64,000 nucleotides of DNA, taken from an uncultured Eubacteriales bacterium (GTDB taxonomy: Bacteria; Bacillota; Clostridia; Lachnospirales; Lachnospiraceae). Below the pieces are notes generated by a model that saw nothing but the letters and a program-made list of their open reading frames with translations, had not been told where the DNA came from and did not search any database. Below are positions 43,736 through 53,526 of the stretch, piece by piece. Position 1 is the stretch's first letter. Each line of letters begins with the position of its first letter. Both the position numbers and the translations under genes were made by a program. The DNA lies in assembly GCA_949294665.1 (NCBI GenBank), contig CASFID010000043.1, positions 1 to 64,000 on the forward strand, given 5' to 3'.

Positions 43736-44854
43736 TCATAATGCATATCGTTCATTCTTTTCAACTACAACTTTCACACCATTTTCTCCGACGTGCCTTG
43801 TGTTCGCCCTGATTGTGTCACGGCTCTCAACGATGCAGTTCTCAATGTAAGTATTATCCCCAAGGTATACATCATTCAGAATAATGGAATTCTTTATCAC
43901 ACAGTTATTTCCGACAAAAACTTTTTTGAAGATCACGGAATTTTCTATCGTTCCGTTGATGATACTTCCGCTTCCTACAAGGCTGTTCTTCACCACCGCG
44001 CCCGGATTGTATTTTGCGGGCGGCTGGTCGCTTACTTTTGAAAAGACGCTCGGAAGCTCTCTGAAAAAATATTTGCGGACTTCTGGTTTCAGGAAATCCA
44101 TATTTGTATGATAATACGCGTCTACTGTTGAGATGTTACTCCAGTAGCTGTTTATTTTATAACCGTATATCTTCTTCAGGTTCTTGTACCGGATGAGGAT
44201 ATCGGTTACAAAATCATGTCTTTCTTCCTCCGCACAGTGCTCGACAAGATCAATGAGCTGCCTCCTGCGGATCACGTAAATTCCGGTGGACACTGTCTGA
44301 GAATGTGCCACCATCGGTTTCTCCTCAAAATCTTCTATTCTGCAGGACTCGTTCATTCGTATTGTTCCGAATCTCGTAGCGTCTTCTTCCGGTCCGAGTT
44401 CTTTACATACGACTGTAATGTCCGCTTTCTTCGCGATGTGATATTCCAGCACCTTATTGTAGTCCATCTTGTACACCGCATCGCCTGATGTGATGATCAC
44501 GTACGGCTCATGGCATCTTCTGAGGAAGTCAAGATTCTGATAGATCGCATCCGCCGTCCCTCTGTACCAGTATCCGTTGTCTGCCGTGATCGTCGGCGTG
44601 AACACATAGAGTCCGCCCTGCTTTCTTCCGAAATCCCACCATTTGGATGAGTTCAGATGTTCGTTCAGCGACCTTGCATTATACTGCGTCAGCACCGCGA
44701 CTTTCTGAATATGAGAATTCGTCATATTGCTGAGCGCAAAATCGATCGCCCGGTAACTGCCTGCAACAGGCATGGCCGCAACGGCCCTTTTTGCAGTCAG
44801 CTCATGCATCTTCCTGCTGTTTCCGCCTGCTAAAATGATCCCTACCGCTCTCAT
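43736..44854 (-). CDS. glgD: GlgD, glucose-1-phosphate adenylyltransferase subunit
   Basis: A 372-aa ADP-glucose pyrophosphorylase homologue. It has the nucleotidyltransferase domain and C-terminal left-handed beta-helix, but the nucleotide loop reads [13 protein letters not shown] rather than GGxGxRL, as in the regulatory GlgD subunits of Bacillota. Its ATG overlaps the glgC TGA (ATGA), so the two are co-translated. It should form a heterotetramer with GlgC and stimulate it. Confidence 0.92.
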   Translation of the reverse strand: MRAVGIILAGGNSRKMHELTAKRAVAAMPVAGSYRAIDFALSNMTNSHIQKVAVLTQYNARSLNEHLNSSKWWDFGRKQGGLYVFTPTITADNGYWYRGTADAIYQNLDFLRRCHEPYVIITSGDAVYKMDYNKVLEYHIAKKADITVVCKELGPEEDATRFGTIRMNESCRIEDFEEKPMVAHSQTVSTGIYVIRRRQLIDLVEHCAEEERHDFVTDILIRYKNLKKIYGYKINSYWSNISTVDAYYHTNMDFLKPEVRKYFFRELPSVFSKVSDQPPAKYNPGAVVKNSLVGSGSIINGTIENSVIFKKVFVGNNCVIKNSIILNDVYLGDNTYIENCIVESRDTIRANTRHVGENGVKVVVEKNERYAL

Positions 44855-46125
44855 ACTCTGTCACCTGCCTTTATCAAGGTTTCTCCGCTCTCCAGCACTC
44901 CGTCGCTGTAATCTTCCGCGACAGTCACGCCACTGATGGCGGTGTTCTTTCCGATCTGAACTCCCGGCGGTATGACTGAGTTCTCACCGATCGCCGCGAG
45001 CCCGCCGCTGTAGATATTCGGCTTTGACTTGTTCGGAACCTCACTGCCGATGCCGATCACCACGTTGTCTCCTACCACCGTATCCTCCGCAATGATCGCC
45101 TTCTCTATCACACAGTTCTCACCGATCGTCACACCCTGCATAATAATGGAATCGCGTACCACACTGCCCTTCCCGATCATTACGCTTCCGCCCAGGACCG
45201 AGCTGTGCACTTTTCCGTAGATTTCGGAACCGTTGCTGATGATACAGCGATCCACCACACCCTGTTCCGCGATATACTGAGGTGGGATATTCGCGCTGTT
45301 GGTGTAGATCTTCCAGAATTCTTCATAAAGATTGAACTCCGGAATGATATCGATCAGCTCCATATTGGCTTCCCAATAGGAACTCAGTGTTCCTACATCT
45401 TTCCAGTATCCGTTATACTCATAGGCAAAGAGCCTGTCTCCCTTTTCATGGCAATAGGGAATGATATGTTTTCCAAAATCACAATTGGGCTGATCTTTCA
45501 GCTTAATAAGCGCTTCTTTGAGCACCGGCCAGCTAAAGATGTAGATGCCCATGGATGCAAGATTACTGCTCGGCTTTTCCGGCTTCTCTTCAAATTCTTT
45601 GATCCGGCTGTCATTGTCCGTGACTACGATGCCGAACCGGCTCGCCTCCTCGATGGGGACCGGCATGGCCGCGATCGTCACATCTGCCTTATTCGCCTTG
45701 TGAAAATCAAGCATCACTTCATAATCCATTTTATAGATATGATCCCCTGAGAGGATCAGTACGTAATCAGGATTATACGTCTCCATATAATTCAGATTCT
45801 GATAGATCGCATTCGCCGTACCTGTATACCACTCACTGTTGGAGCTCTTTTCATACGGCGGCAGGATGGATACTCCTCCCACGTTGCGGTCCAGATCCCA
45901 CGGGATGCCGATACCTATGTGAGTATTCAGCCGGAGAGGCTGATACTGCGTCAGCACCCCCACTGTATCGATTCCCGAGTTGATACAGTTGCTCAGCGGA
46001 AAATCAATAATCCTGTACTTCCCGCCAAAAGCCACCGCCGGTTTCGCGACTTTTGCCGTCAGGACACCGAGTCGACTGCCTTGTCCGCCCGCCAACAGCA
46101 TGGCAATCATTTCCTTTTTAAACAT
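44851..46125 (-). CDS. glgC: Glucose-1-phosphate adenylyltransferase GlgC
   Basis: A 424-aa enzyme making ADP-glucose for glycogen. [16 protein letters not shown], the sugar-phosphate site region and '[12 protein letters not shown]' are intact, followed by hexapeptide beta-helix repeats. GAGGTGA lies near the ATG. It is the catalytic partner of GlgD. No other glycogen genes are in the window. Confidence 0.95.
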   Translation of the reverse strand: MFKKEMIAMLLAGGQGSRLGVLTAKVAKPAVAFGGKYRIIDFPLSNCINSGIDTVGVLTQYQPLRLNTHIGIGIPWDLDRNVGGVSILPPYEKSSNSEWYTGTANAIYQNLNYMETYNPDYVLILSGDHIYKMDYEVMLDFHKANKADVTIAAMPVPIEEASRFGIVVTDNDSRIKEFEEKPEKPSSNLASMGIYIFSWPVLKEALIKLKDQPNCDFGKHIIPYCHEKGDRLFAYEYNGYWKDVGTLSSYWEANMELIDIIPEFNLYEEFWKIYTNSANIPPQYIAEQGVVDRCIISNGSEIYGKVHSSVLGGSVMIGKGSVVRDSIIMQGVTIGENCVIEKAIIAEDTVVGDNVVIGIGSEVPNKSKPNIYSGGLAAIGENSVIPPGVQIGKNTAISGVTVAEDYSDGVLESGETLIKAGDRV

Positions 46126-46156
46126 TGCGTCACCTCATTTCTGGTAATATGCGTTT

Positions 46157-46165
46157 ATTATACCA
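46157..46165 (-). promoter_or_regulatory. Extended -10 promoter element of glgCD
   Basis: TGGTATAAT on the minus strand about 35 bases before glgC, with no good -35. The divergent 222-base region to murC is very AT-rich and also holds TATAAT at 46272-46277 on the plus strand. Confidence 0.45.
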
Positions 46166-46347
46166 TATATTTGTGTTTAGAGAATAATTATTTACAATTT
46201 TTTCTGGATTTTTTTTAACTTTTTATTAATTTCGCACAAAAAGAACTGCTTTTATTTTTTTTCATATATAGTATAATATAGTAGGCTAAGGTATTTTATG
46301 ACAGTTATCGTAAATATTTTTATAGTATAAAGAGAAGAGGAACACCT

Positions 46348-47724
46348 ATGTATAAGATTGATTTTAAAAAACCGATCCATATCCATTTCATCGGTATCGG
46401 GGGAATAAGTATGAGCGGTCTCGCTGAGATTCTTCTTGAAGAAGGCTTCACCGTGTCCGGTTCCGACTCAAAAGAATCCCCTCTTACAAAAAAGCTCGAG
46501 AGCGAAGGCGCTCATATCGCTTACGGACAAAAAGCTGAAAATATCACTTCTGATATCGACTGCGTTGTATATACGGCGGCGATCAGCAAGACCAATCCCG
46601 AACTGATCGAGGCTGTGGCTGAAAAAATCCCCATGCTCACACGTGCAGATCTTCTGGGACAGCTTATGAAGAATTATGACACGCCGATCGCAGTATCGGG
46701 GACACATGGGAAGACGACCACCACTTCCATGATCTCGCATATCCTTCTTGAAGCCGATATGGATCCGACCATATCCGTAGGCGGCATCCTCAAAGCGATC
46801 GGCGGCAATATCCGTGTCGGCAGTTCCGGGACTTTTATTACGGAAGCCTGCGAGTATACGAACAGTTTTCTCAACTTCTACCCGAAGATCAGTGTTATCC
46901 TCAACATCGAAGCGGATCATCTGGACTTTTTCAAAGATCTCGAGGATATCCGACACTCTTTCCGTCAGTTTGCTGAACTCCTGCCGGAGGACGGTACTCT
47001 TGTCATCAACGGAGAGATCAATGATTATGAAGAGATATCCGGCGGTCTGTCCTGCAATGTGGTGACCTACGGTCCTTCTCCGGATCTCGACTACAGCGCC
47101 GATAATATTGCCTATGATGACAGCGGGCACGTCTCTTTTGACCTTTTCCGGCACGGGAAATATCTCGATCGCATCGTTCTGTCTGTCACGGGAGATCACA
47201 ATGTATCCAACGCACTCTCTGCCGTAGCCGTAGCGGAACTTCTGGATATTCCGATGGATGTGATCAAAAAAGGGCTTCTCTCCTTTTCCGGCACAGACCG
47301 GCGGTTCGAGTACAAGGGCGAGACCGGCGGCGTAACGATCGTCGACGACTATGCTCATCACCCTACAGAGATCAAGGCGACGTTAAAAGCGGCCCGTCAC
47401 TATCCTCACGATAATGTGTGGTGTGTCTTCCAGCCGCACACATATACCCGGACTAAGGCATTCTTTCACGAGTTTGCCGAAGCGCTCTCTCACACGGATC
47501 ATCTCGTTCTCGCGGATATCTATGCGGCGCGGGAGACTGATACTCTTGGCATCTCATCAGCCGATCTTGCCCGCGAGGTAGAAAAGCTCGGAACAGACAC
47601 ACATTATTTCCCGAGTTTCAGTGAGATCGAGGATTTCCTCAGGGCAAACTGTAAACCGGGAGATCTGCTCATCACTATGGGCGCAGGGGACGTCGTAAAG
47701 ATCGGAGAGGACCTTCTCCGCTAG
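46348..47724 (+). CDS. murC: UDP-N-acetylmuramate--L-alanine ligase
   Basis: A 458-aa Mur ligase adding L-Ala to UDP-MurNAc in peptidoglycan synthesis. HFIGIGGISMSGLA (UDP-binding), SGTHGKTTTTSM (ATP P-loop) and 'DDYAHHPTEIKATL' are present. Normal length. AGAGGAAC precedes the ATG. It is not in a dcw cluster; its neighbours are glgC and replication genes. Confidence 0.97.
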   Translation: MYKIDFKKPIHIHFIGIGGISMSGLAEILLEEGFTVSGSDSKESPLTKKLESEGAHIAYGQKAENITSDIDCVVYTAAISKTNPELIEAVAEKIPMLTRADLLGQLMKNYDTPIAVSGTHGKTTTTSMISHILLEADMDPTISVGGILKAIGGNIRVGSSGTFITEACEYTNSFLNFYPKISVILNIEADHLDFFKDLEDIRHSFRQFAELLPEDGTLVINGEINDYEEISGGLSCNVVTYGPSPDLDYSADNIAYDDSGHVSFDLFRHGKYLDRIVLSVTGDHNVSNALSAVAVAELLDIPMDVIKKGLLSFSGTDRRFEYKGETGGVTIVDDYAHHPTEIKATLKAARHYPHDNVWCVFQPHTYTRTKAFFHEFAEALSHTDHLVLADIYAARETDTLGISSADLAREVEKLGTDTHYFPSFSEIEDFLRANCKPGDLLITMGAGDVVKIGEDLLR

Positions 47725-47768
47725 GTCTGCACAGCGGATAAAACGCGTGTTTATCGGCAGTACGGGAG

Positions 47769-47800
47769 TTATCCACATTTTCTGCACACAGTTATCTACA
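47769..47800 (+). promoter_or_regulatory. Pair of DnaA-box-like sites upstream of replication genes
   Basis: TTATCCACA (47769-47777) is a perfect DnaA box. TTATCTACA (47792-47800), 23 bases further in the same orientation, differs at one base. They lie between murC and the DnaD/DnaI-like genes. Confidence 0.5.
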
Positions 47801-47870
47801 AAAAAGGGGGACTTACCCACGAAAAAGTCCTTTTAGACGTGCCTGGAAAATGATATATTAATTACGTGAG

Positions 47871-47897
47871 GAAAGCGGATCGTTCCGGTCCGCTTTC
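47871..47897 (+). terminator. murC terminator
   Basis: GAAAGCGGA (47871-47879) and TCCGCTTTC (47889-47897) form a 9-bp stem with a 9-base loop followed by TATTTTA. Confidence 0.7.
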
Positions 47898-47966
47898 TAT
47901 TTTACACTCTTGGTCTGCCAGGCATGGCAGAATTAGTTAGACATAAAGGAAAGTGGGACAAAATTT

Positions 47967-49010
47967 ATGAAGACATTGACATTAAAAAACAAATTTCAGA
48001 CGAACGCAACTTTACTTCCAAATGATTTTATCGACAACTATATGGTCGATGCGAACGGCGAATTTGTGAAGGTCTATCTCTTCCTGCTCCGTCATCTGGA
48101 CGATCCGTGTTCTTCTATCACGATCTCCACGATCGCGGACTGTCTCAATAATACAGAAAATGATATCCTGCGTGCTTTCCGCTACTGGGAAAAAGCGGGA
48201 CTTCTCCGCCTGGAGTGCGACAGCGACGGTAAGATCACCGGACTTGAACTGCAGAAGACGGCAAGGCTCGGGAAAAATGATCCCACCGCCGTAACGGAGA
48301 ACCCGCCCGTTCCTGTAAAGGAAATACAGGTGCAGCAGCCTTCCCGGAGCAAGGCGGTCCCGCTCGATGCATTCCGTGCGCAGAAAGAGATCAAGTCTCT
48401 TCTTTTCATCGCGGAACAGTATCTCGGCAAAACGCTTACTCACACAGAGATGGAGACAATCACCTATTTTTATGATACACTGCATATGTCGGCGGATCTC
48501 ATCGAATATCTTCTGGAATCCTGTATAGAGAACGGGCATAAGAGTATGCACTATATACAGAAAGTCGCTTTCTCATGGGCGGAGGAAGGGATAGAGACTG
48601 TCGCACAGGCGAAGGAGCAGTCCACTCTCTACAGCCGGACATGCTACACGGTGCTCAATGCTTTCGGTATCAAGAACCGGGGACCTGCTTCCTCTGAACT
48701 TGTATTTATCAGGAAATGGTCCGAGGAATACGGCTTCTCCTCTGACATCATCGAGGAGGCCTGCAGACGCACGATCTCTGCAACGCACCAGCCCAGCTTT
48801 GAATATACGGATTCCATTCTGACCAGATGGCATGATAAAAATATCCGCCATCTCACAGATATCACTTATCTGGACGAGGAACACCAGAAAGAGCGCGCTG
48901 CTGAAAAAGCCGCCAGGAAGCCCAGGACAGCGGCCCGAAATATGAATAATTTCGAGAGGCGCAGCTATGATATGGACTCTCTCGAAGAGCAGCTGCTGAA
49001 CAGTAATTAA
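47967..49010 (+). CDS. DnaD-domain replication protein
   Basis: A 347-aa protein with an N-terminal winged-helix-like domain (about residues 15-85) and a C-terminal DnaB_2/DnaD-like helical domain, partly duplicated (about 140-210 'ETITYFYDTLHMSADLIEYLLESCIENG' and 225-295), ending in a basic tail. Proteins of this kind help load the replicative helicase at oriC or at stalled forks. It lies 13 bases upstream of the ATPase loader gene, the usual pairing in Clostridia. AAAGGAAAG precedes. Confidence 0.88.
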   Translation: MKTLTLKNKFQTNATLLPNDFIDNYMVDANGEFVKVYLFLLRHLDDPCSSITISTIADCLNNTENDILRAFRYWEKAGLLRLECDSDGKITGLELQKTARLGKNDPTAVTENPPVPVKEIQVQQPSRSKAVPLDAFRAQKEIKSLLFIAEQYLGKTLTHTEMETITYFYDTLHMSADLIEYLLESCIENGHKSMHYIQKVAFSWAEEGIETVAQAKEQSTLYSRTCYTVLNAFGIKNRGPASSELVFIRKWSEEYGFSSDIIEEACRRTISATHQPSFEYTDSILTRWHDKNIRHLTDITYLDEEHQKERAAEKAARKPRTAARNMNNFERRSYDMDSLEEQLLNSN

Positions 49011-49023
49011 AAGGAGCAGTTCC

Positions 49024-50022
49024 ATGGCACTTAAGAATTCACAGTATCACGCGATCATGCGAAAATATGAACAGATCCGCCTTAAGAATCACGACATACA
49101 GGCCGCCCGTTACAAAGAAGTGTATAGCAGACTGCCCGAGTATAAATCTCTGGATGAGTCTATATCTGTTCTTTCCGTACAATACGGAAAAAAGCTGTTA
49201 AACGGGGATGAGCATGCTCTTTCCTCTCTGAAAGAAGAACTCAATATCCTGCGCAGCAGCAAAAAGGACCTGCTTGCTTCCGCCGGGTATCCTGAAAACT
49301 ATCTGGAGCCGATCTACGACTGTCCGGACTGTAAGGATACCGGATATATCGGCAGCGAAAAATGCCACTGTTTCAAGCAGGCAGTTATACAGCTTCTATA
49401 TAATCAGTCTAATATCAAAGAATTCCCGACAGAAGCAGATTTTGACCACTTTAACCTTGATTTTTATTCAGATTCACTTTATGATAAGACGACCGGGCGT
49501 TCCGCCCGGGCCATGATGGAAGACACACTGAAGATCTGCCGCCGGTTCATTGATACTTTCGGGAAGGAATTCCAGAATCTTTTCTTCTACGGGAGCGTGG
49601 GTGTGGGGAAGACTTTTCTTTCTACCTGTATCGCCCGTGAGGTCATGAACCGCGAGTTTTCCGTGGTCTATTTTTCTGCGCCTCAGCTTTTTAACACTCT
49701 GGCTCAGACCAAATTCGACAGGAATGACGCAGATGCAAAAAATATGACGGAATATATCTACAACTGCGACCTTCTGATCATAGACGATCTGGGGAGCGAA
49801 TACACAAACGCCTTTATTGCGGCACAGTTTTTCGCCTGCATCAACGAAAGGCTTATTCACAGGAAATCAACGATCATCTCAACAAATCTTTCACTGGAAT
49901 CGATCGCCGACCTTTATACTGAGCGTTCATTTTCCAGGATCACGAGTAATTATGCGCTGTTGAAGATTATCGGTGATGATATACGTATCAAGAAAAAGTT
50001 AAAACACAGGGAGGAACATTGA
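49024..50022 (+). CDS. DnaC/DnaI-like helicase loader ATPase
   Basis: A 332-aa AAA+ protein. A helical N-terminus is followed by a zinc-ribbon-like CPDCKDTG...KCHC cluster (about residues 99-118), then Walker A YGSVGVGKT (about 190-198), Walker B LLIIDDLGSE and an arginine-containing C-terminal segment. It likely loads the DnaB-type helicase. Its stop overlaps the prs start (TGATG). AAGGAGCAG precedes the ATG. Confidence 0.9.
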   Translation: MALKNSQYHAIMRKYEQIRLKNHDIQAARYKEVYSRLPEYKSLDESISVLSVQYGKKLLNGDEHALSSLKEELNILRSSKKDLLASAGYPENYLEPIYDCPDCKDTGYIGSEKCHCFKQAVIQLLYNQSNIKEFPTEADFDHFNLDFYSDSLYDKTTGRSARAMMEDTLKICRRFIDTFGKEFQNLFFYGSVGVGKTFLSTCIAREVMNREFSVVYFSAPQLFNTLAQTKFDRNDADAKNMTEYIYNCDLLIIDDLGSEYTNAFIAAQFFACINERLIHRKSTIISTNLSLESIADLYTERSFSRITSNYALLKIIGDDIRIKKKLKHREEH

Positions 50023-51206
50023 TGTTACGTCGAACAGAACGAATTTTGGAGAATATTCCGGTAGGAAGTCTCGGTCTTATCCCTCTGACCGGATGTGAAG
50101 GGCTTGGGAAAAAGGTAGATGATTATCTGGTAAAGTGGCGCCATGAGAGCGCTCACGAGTACCGCGATGACGTCGCATTTTCCGGCTATGAAAAAGACAC
50201 ATATCTGGTCAATGCGAATGTACCGCGTTTCGGTTCCGGCGAGGCAAAAGGTATCATCGGAGAATCCGTCCGCGGCATGGATCTTTATCTTATGGTGGAT
50301 GTATGCAATTACAGTGTCACATATTCGCTGACCGGACAACTCAACCATATGTCGCCGGACGATCATTTCCAGAATTTAAAAAGGATCATCGCTGCGATCG
50401 GGGGGAAAGGACGCCGCATCAACGTTATCATGCCGTTTCTCTATGAAAGCCGTCAGCACAAGAGAAGTTCCCGGGAGTCTTTGGACTGTGCTCTCGCACT
50501 TCAGGAACTGGTGCGTATGGGGGTTGAGAACATCATTACTTTCGACGCTCATGATCCAAGAGTACAGAATGCGATCCCGTTAAGCGGATTTGAAACGGTA
50601 TCTCCTACCTATCAGTTTATCAAGGGACTTCTGCGCACAGTAAAGGATCTGAAGATCGACAGCGAACATATGATGGCGATCAGCCCGGACGAAGGCGGTA
50701 CAAACCGCGCCGTATATCTTGCCAATGTGCTCGGCCTGGATATGGGTATGTTCTATAAGCGCCGTGATTATACCAGGATCGAGAACGGGCGCAATCCTAT
50801 CGTAGCTCATGAATTTCTCGGCAGTTCCGTCGAGGGCAAAGATGTTATCATCATCGACGATATGATCTCATCGGGAGACAGTATCATCGACGTCGCGTCC
50901 GAGCTGAAACGCCGGAAAGCCCGCCGTATATTCGCCGCAGCTACTTTCGGCCTGTTCACAAACGGGATGGAGAAATTCGACAAGGCTTATCAGGACGGGA
51001 TCATCACCGGTATTCTGACGACCAATCTGATCTATCAGACTCCGGAGCTTCTCTCCAAGCCTTACTACATCAACTGTGATATGAGTAAATATATCGCTCT
51101 CATCATCGATACTTTAAACCATGACGGTTCCATCAGTTCGATCTTAAGTCCGAATGAGAGGATCCAGAATGTACTCCGCAAATATAAAAACGGGGAGCCT
51201 ATATAA
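50022..51206 (+). CDS. prs: Ribose-phosphate pyrophosphokinase
   Basis: A 394-aa PRPP synthetase supplying nucleotide synthesis. The PRPP-binding motif VIIIDDMISSGDSI and the 'FDAHDPRVQNAI' region are clear. It is longer than the classic 315-aa enzyme, with insertions near the N-terminus, as in a clostridial subgroup. ATG at 50022 overlaps the preceding stop and GGGAGG lies upstream; a TTG one codon earlier is rejected. Confidence 0.92.
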   Translation: MLRRTERILENIPVGSLGLIPLTGCEGLGKKVDDYLVKWRHESAHEYRDDVAFSGYEKDTYLVNANVPRFGSGEAKGIIGESVRGMDLYLMVDVCNYSVTYSLTGQLNHMSPDDHFQNLKRIIAAIGGKGRRINVIMPFLYESRQHKRSSRESLDCALALQELVRMGVENIITFDAHDPRVQNAIPLSGFETVSPTYQFIKGLLRTVKDLKIDSEHMMAISPDEGGTNRAVYLANVLGLDMGMFYKRRDYTRIENGRNPIVAHEFLGSSVEGKDVIIIDDMISSGDSIIDVASELKRRKARRIFAAATFGLFTNGMEKFDKAYQDGIITGILTTNLIYQTPELLSKPYYINCDMSKYIALIIDTLNHDGSISSILSPNERIQNVLRKYKNGEPI

Positions 51207-51274
51207 ACCGCTCTCCTGAACACCATGTATGCCGGGCGCGCTTTATAACAGCGCGCTCTGATTATAATAAGACT

Positions 51275-52354
51275 ATGAACAGACGACTTGTATCCGAGAT
51301 TGCATTTACCTTGCTCATGCTGGCCGCAGCAACCGCCATATCTTTTGGCTTTTTCTATCTCGGCGATAAAAATATATCCAACATAACTATCGTATACACA
51401 TTGGCGCTGATCCTGACCGCACTGTATACCTCGGGCTACCTGTTCGGGATCGTCTCCTCTGTATTTTGCGTGATCGCGGTCAACTACTTTTTTTCCTATC
51501 CGTATTTCAGGATCAATTTTTCTCTGAACGGATATCCTGTAACATTTATAGGGATGCTCGCGATCTCTCTGATAACAAGCGCAACTACGACCGCGTTGAA
51601 GAGACAACGGCAGGCCGTCATCGAACGGGAGAAAGACCTTGCAGACGCAGACAAGGAAAAACTGCGCGCAAACCTTCTCCGGGCAGTGTCGCATGATCTG
51701 CGCACTCCGCTGACAGGCATCATCGGTTCCGCCTCCTCCTACCTTGAGAACTACGCAGGGCTTTCGGAGGAAGAGCGCACAGAGCTCATGACCAATATAA
51801 AAGAAGATTCTCAGTGGCTCCTTAACATGGTGGAGAATCTTCTCACCGTCACACGGATCAAAGATAATGCTTCGGATCAGGTAAAAAAGTCTCCCGAGGT
51901 CGTAGAAGAAGTCGTTTCCGAAGCTATTCACCGTCTGCGCAAGAGACTGCCGGATATACAGATCAGGGTAGATATGCCGAATGATTTTCTCATGCTCTCC
52001 ATGGATCCTACCCTCATCGAGCAGGTCCTCATCAATCTGATGGAAAACGCCTATCTTCACTCCGGAAGCAGAGAGCCTATTGAGCTTATCATAAAAGAAC
52101 AGGCGCATTTCATATCATTTACTGTGCGTGATCACGGTAAAGGTATCAGTGAACAGCAGCTTCCTTATATTTTTGAGGGGCATCAGACAATATCTGAGAC
52201 GTCGGACGGACACAGGGGGATCGGCATCGGACTGTCCATATGCAAGACGATCATCCAGGCCCATGACGGACGCATACAGGCCGCTAACCACTCAGACGGA
52301 GCAGAGTTTATCTTTACGCTTCCAAGAGAAAAGGAGGAACTTGAAAATGTCTAA
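51275..52354 (+). CDS. KdpD-like sensor histidine kinase without the KdpD/USP domain
   Basis: A 359-aa kinase. Three to four membrane segments (about residues 8-110, DUF4118-type) are followed by HisKA with the phospho-acceptor His140 (AVSHDLRTPLTG) and a HATPase_c domain with N box NLMENAYLHS and GIGIGLSI G boxes. Full KdpD has an N-terminal cytosolic KdpD plus USP region that is missing here. It overlaps the response regulator by eight bases. No kdpFABC genes are nearby, so its target is unknown. Confidence 0.88.
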   Translation: MNRRLVSEIAFTLLMLAAATAISFGFFYLGDKNISNITIVYTLALILTALYTSGYLFGIVSSVFCVIAVNYFFSYPYFRINFSLNGYPVTFIGMLAISLITSATTTALKRQRQAVIEREKDLADADKEKLRANLLRAVSHDLRTPLTGIIGSASSYLENYAGLSEEERTELMTNIKEDSQWLLNMVENLLTVTRIKDNASDQVKKSPEVVEEVVSEAIHRLRKRLPDIQIRVDMPNDFLMLSMDPTLIEQVLINLMENAYLHSGSREPIELIIKEQAHFISFTVRDHGKGISEQQLPYIFEGHQTISETSDGHRGIGIGLSICKTIIQAHDGRIQAANHSDGAEFIFTLPREKEELENV

Positions 52355-53054
52355 ATGCTCTGTCCTTATTATAGAGGACGAGAAAAACATACAGGTCTTT
52401 ATGGGAAAGGTCCTTAAGCGCCACGACTATCGTGTTCTGTATGCCGATACGGGTTCTCAGGGCCTCGAGCTGATACGCTCCCAGTGTCCTGATATCATCC
52501 TGCTGGATCTCGGCCTGCCCGATATGGATGGCGACAACATCATCCGCGAGGTCAGGACATGGAGCAGCATACCTATTATTGTCATTTCTGCCCGAACGGC
52601 AGAGCGCGAAAAAGTGCTCGCTCTGGATCTGGGAGCCGACGACTATATCACAAAGCCCTTCGGCACATCAGAGCTGCTGGCGCGCATTCGCGCTTCTCTC
52701 CGCCACAGCAACCGGCTGAGGACAGACAGTATGCTCTATATCCGTCCATATAAGCACGGAGGCATGACGCTGGATTTTTCCAGACGTCTTCTCAAAGTAA
52801 ACGGTGAAGAAGTGCATCTGACGCCGATCGAATACAAGATCGTTGCGCACCTTGCCCAGAACTCAGGCAAGGTGATCACATATGCGTCCCTTCTCTCCAA
52901 TGTATGGGGACCGTATGCAGATGGGGACAACAAGATCCTTCGTGTAAATATGGCAAATATCCGCCGCAAGATCGAAGACGATCCGGCACAGCCAAAATAC
53001 ATCTTTACCGAAGTAGGCGTCGGCTACCGGATGGCTGAGGATGAAGCGGAATAA
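52347..53054 (+). CDS. KdpE-like OmpR-family response regulator
   Basis: A 235-aa regulator. The receiver domain has Asp54 (ILLDLGLPD) as phosphorylation site, a conserved Thr/Ser and Lys (ITKPF); the C-terminal winged helix has 'LTPIEYKIVAHLAQNSGKVITYASLLSNVWG'. I start at ATG 52347 with AAGGAGG upstream, not the much longer frame from 52128 which lies inside the kinase. It is the partner of the preceding kinase. Confidence 0.92.
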   Translation: MSKCSVLIIEDEKNIQVFMGKVLKRHDYRVLYADTGSQGLELIRSQCPDIILLDLGLPDMDGDNIIREVRTWSSIPIIVISARTAEREKVLALDLGADDYITKPFGTSELLARIRASLRHSNRLRTDSMLYIRPYKHGGMTLDFSRRLLKVNGEEVHLTPIEYKIVAHLAQNSGKVITYASLLSNVWGPYADGDNKILRVNMANIRRKIEDDPAQPKYIFTEVGVGYRMAEDEAE

Positions 53055-53193
53055 GACAAAATATACTGTACAAGCCCGAAAAATCAATCTGTGCAATAAA
53101 AAATGCTTGCAAAAACTGTTATCTTGGGGTAAACTGAAAATGTGGTGTTCCCTTTCCAATGTAGTACGTATACTTTTTCCTGTCTTGCATACT

Positions 53194-53239
53194 ATATTGT
53201 AAAGGGAATCTTTACAATATCCCTGATTTTTGATCAGGG
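53194..53239 (+). promoter_or_regulatory. Two adjacent hairpins in the leader of the 61-aa gene
   Basis: ATATTGTAAA/TTTACAATAT (53194-53203 with 53211-53220) and CCCTGAT/ATCAGGG (53221-53227 with 53233-53239) lie directly before the ribosome-binding site. TTGCAA (17-base spacing) TAAACT upstream, around 53112-53140, could be a promoter. Confidence 0.5.
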
Positions 53240-53265
53240 GAATACAAAACAAGGAGATAGAGTTA

Positions 53266-53451
53266 ATGAAAAGAATATTAAAAGACTATTCGGCAGAGAA
53301 ATACGCTAAGGCAGACAGATCGTGGCTTCCTGTCAGGAAAATGTACAATTCATTCTCTCATCCTCCTAAAAAATCCGATCATGAGCAGAGCGATATTTTT
53401 TCCAAAGGGCAGCTTAACAGTCATATTGACAGGGGAAAATTTGTACTTTAA
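53266..53451 (+). CDS. Small basic hypothetical protein
   Basis: A 61-aa, Lys/Arg/Ser-rich soluble protein (MKRILKDYSAEKYAKADRSW...). AAGGAGATAG lies seven bases before the ATG at 53266. I recognise no family. It sits alone between the two-component genes and a strong nested terminator, with two hairpins in its leader, so it forms its own small transcription unit. It might be a regulatory small protein or the coding part of a dual-function RNA; that is speculation. Confidence 0.55.
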   Translation: MKRILKDYSAEKYAKADRSWLPVRKMYNSFSHPPKKSDHEQSDIFSKGQLNSHIDRGKFVL

Positions 53452-53521
53452 AGAGAGTGTAAAGTAGAGTGCGTAAGTATACCGGAAACAGAACTTACGC
53501 ACTATATTTTTACACTCTCTT
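53451..53521. terminator. Nested double-stem bidirectional terminator
   Basis: The outer arms AAGAGAGTGTAAA (53451-53463) and TTTACACTCTCTT (53509-53521) enclose inner arms AGTGCGTAAGT (53468-53478) and ACTTACGCACT (53493-53503). It ends with T-runs on both strands between convergent genes. Confidence 0.85.
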
Positions 53522-53526
53522 TTCCT

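Noticed and set aside
51065..52108. Minus-strand 347-aa frame opposite the sensor kinase
   Set aside because: Shadow of the kinase; Cys/Arg-rich and without family pattern.
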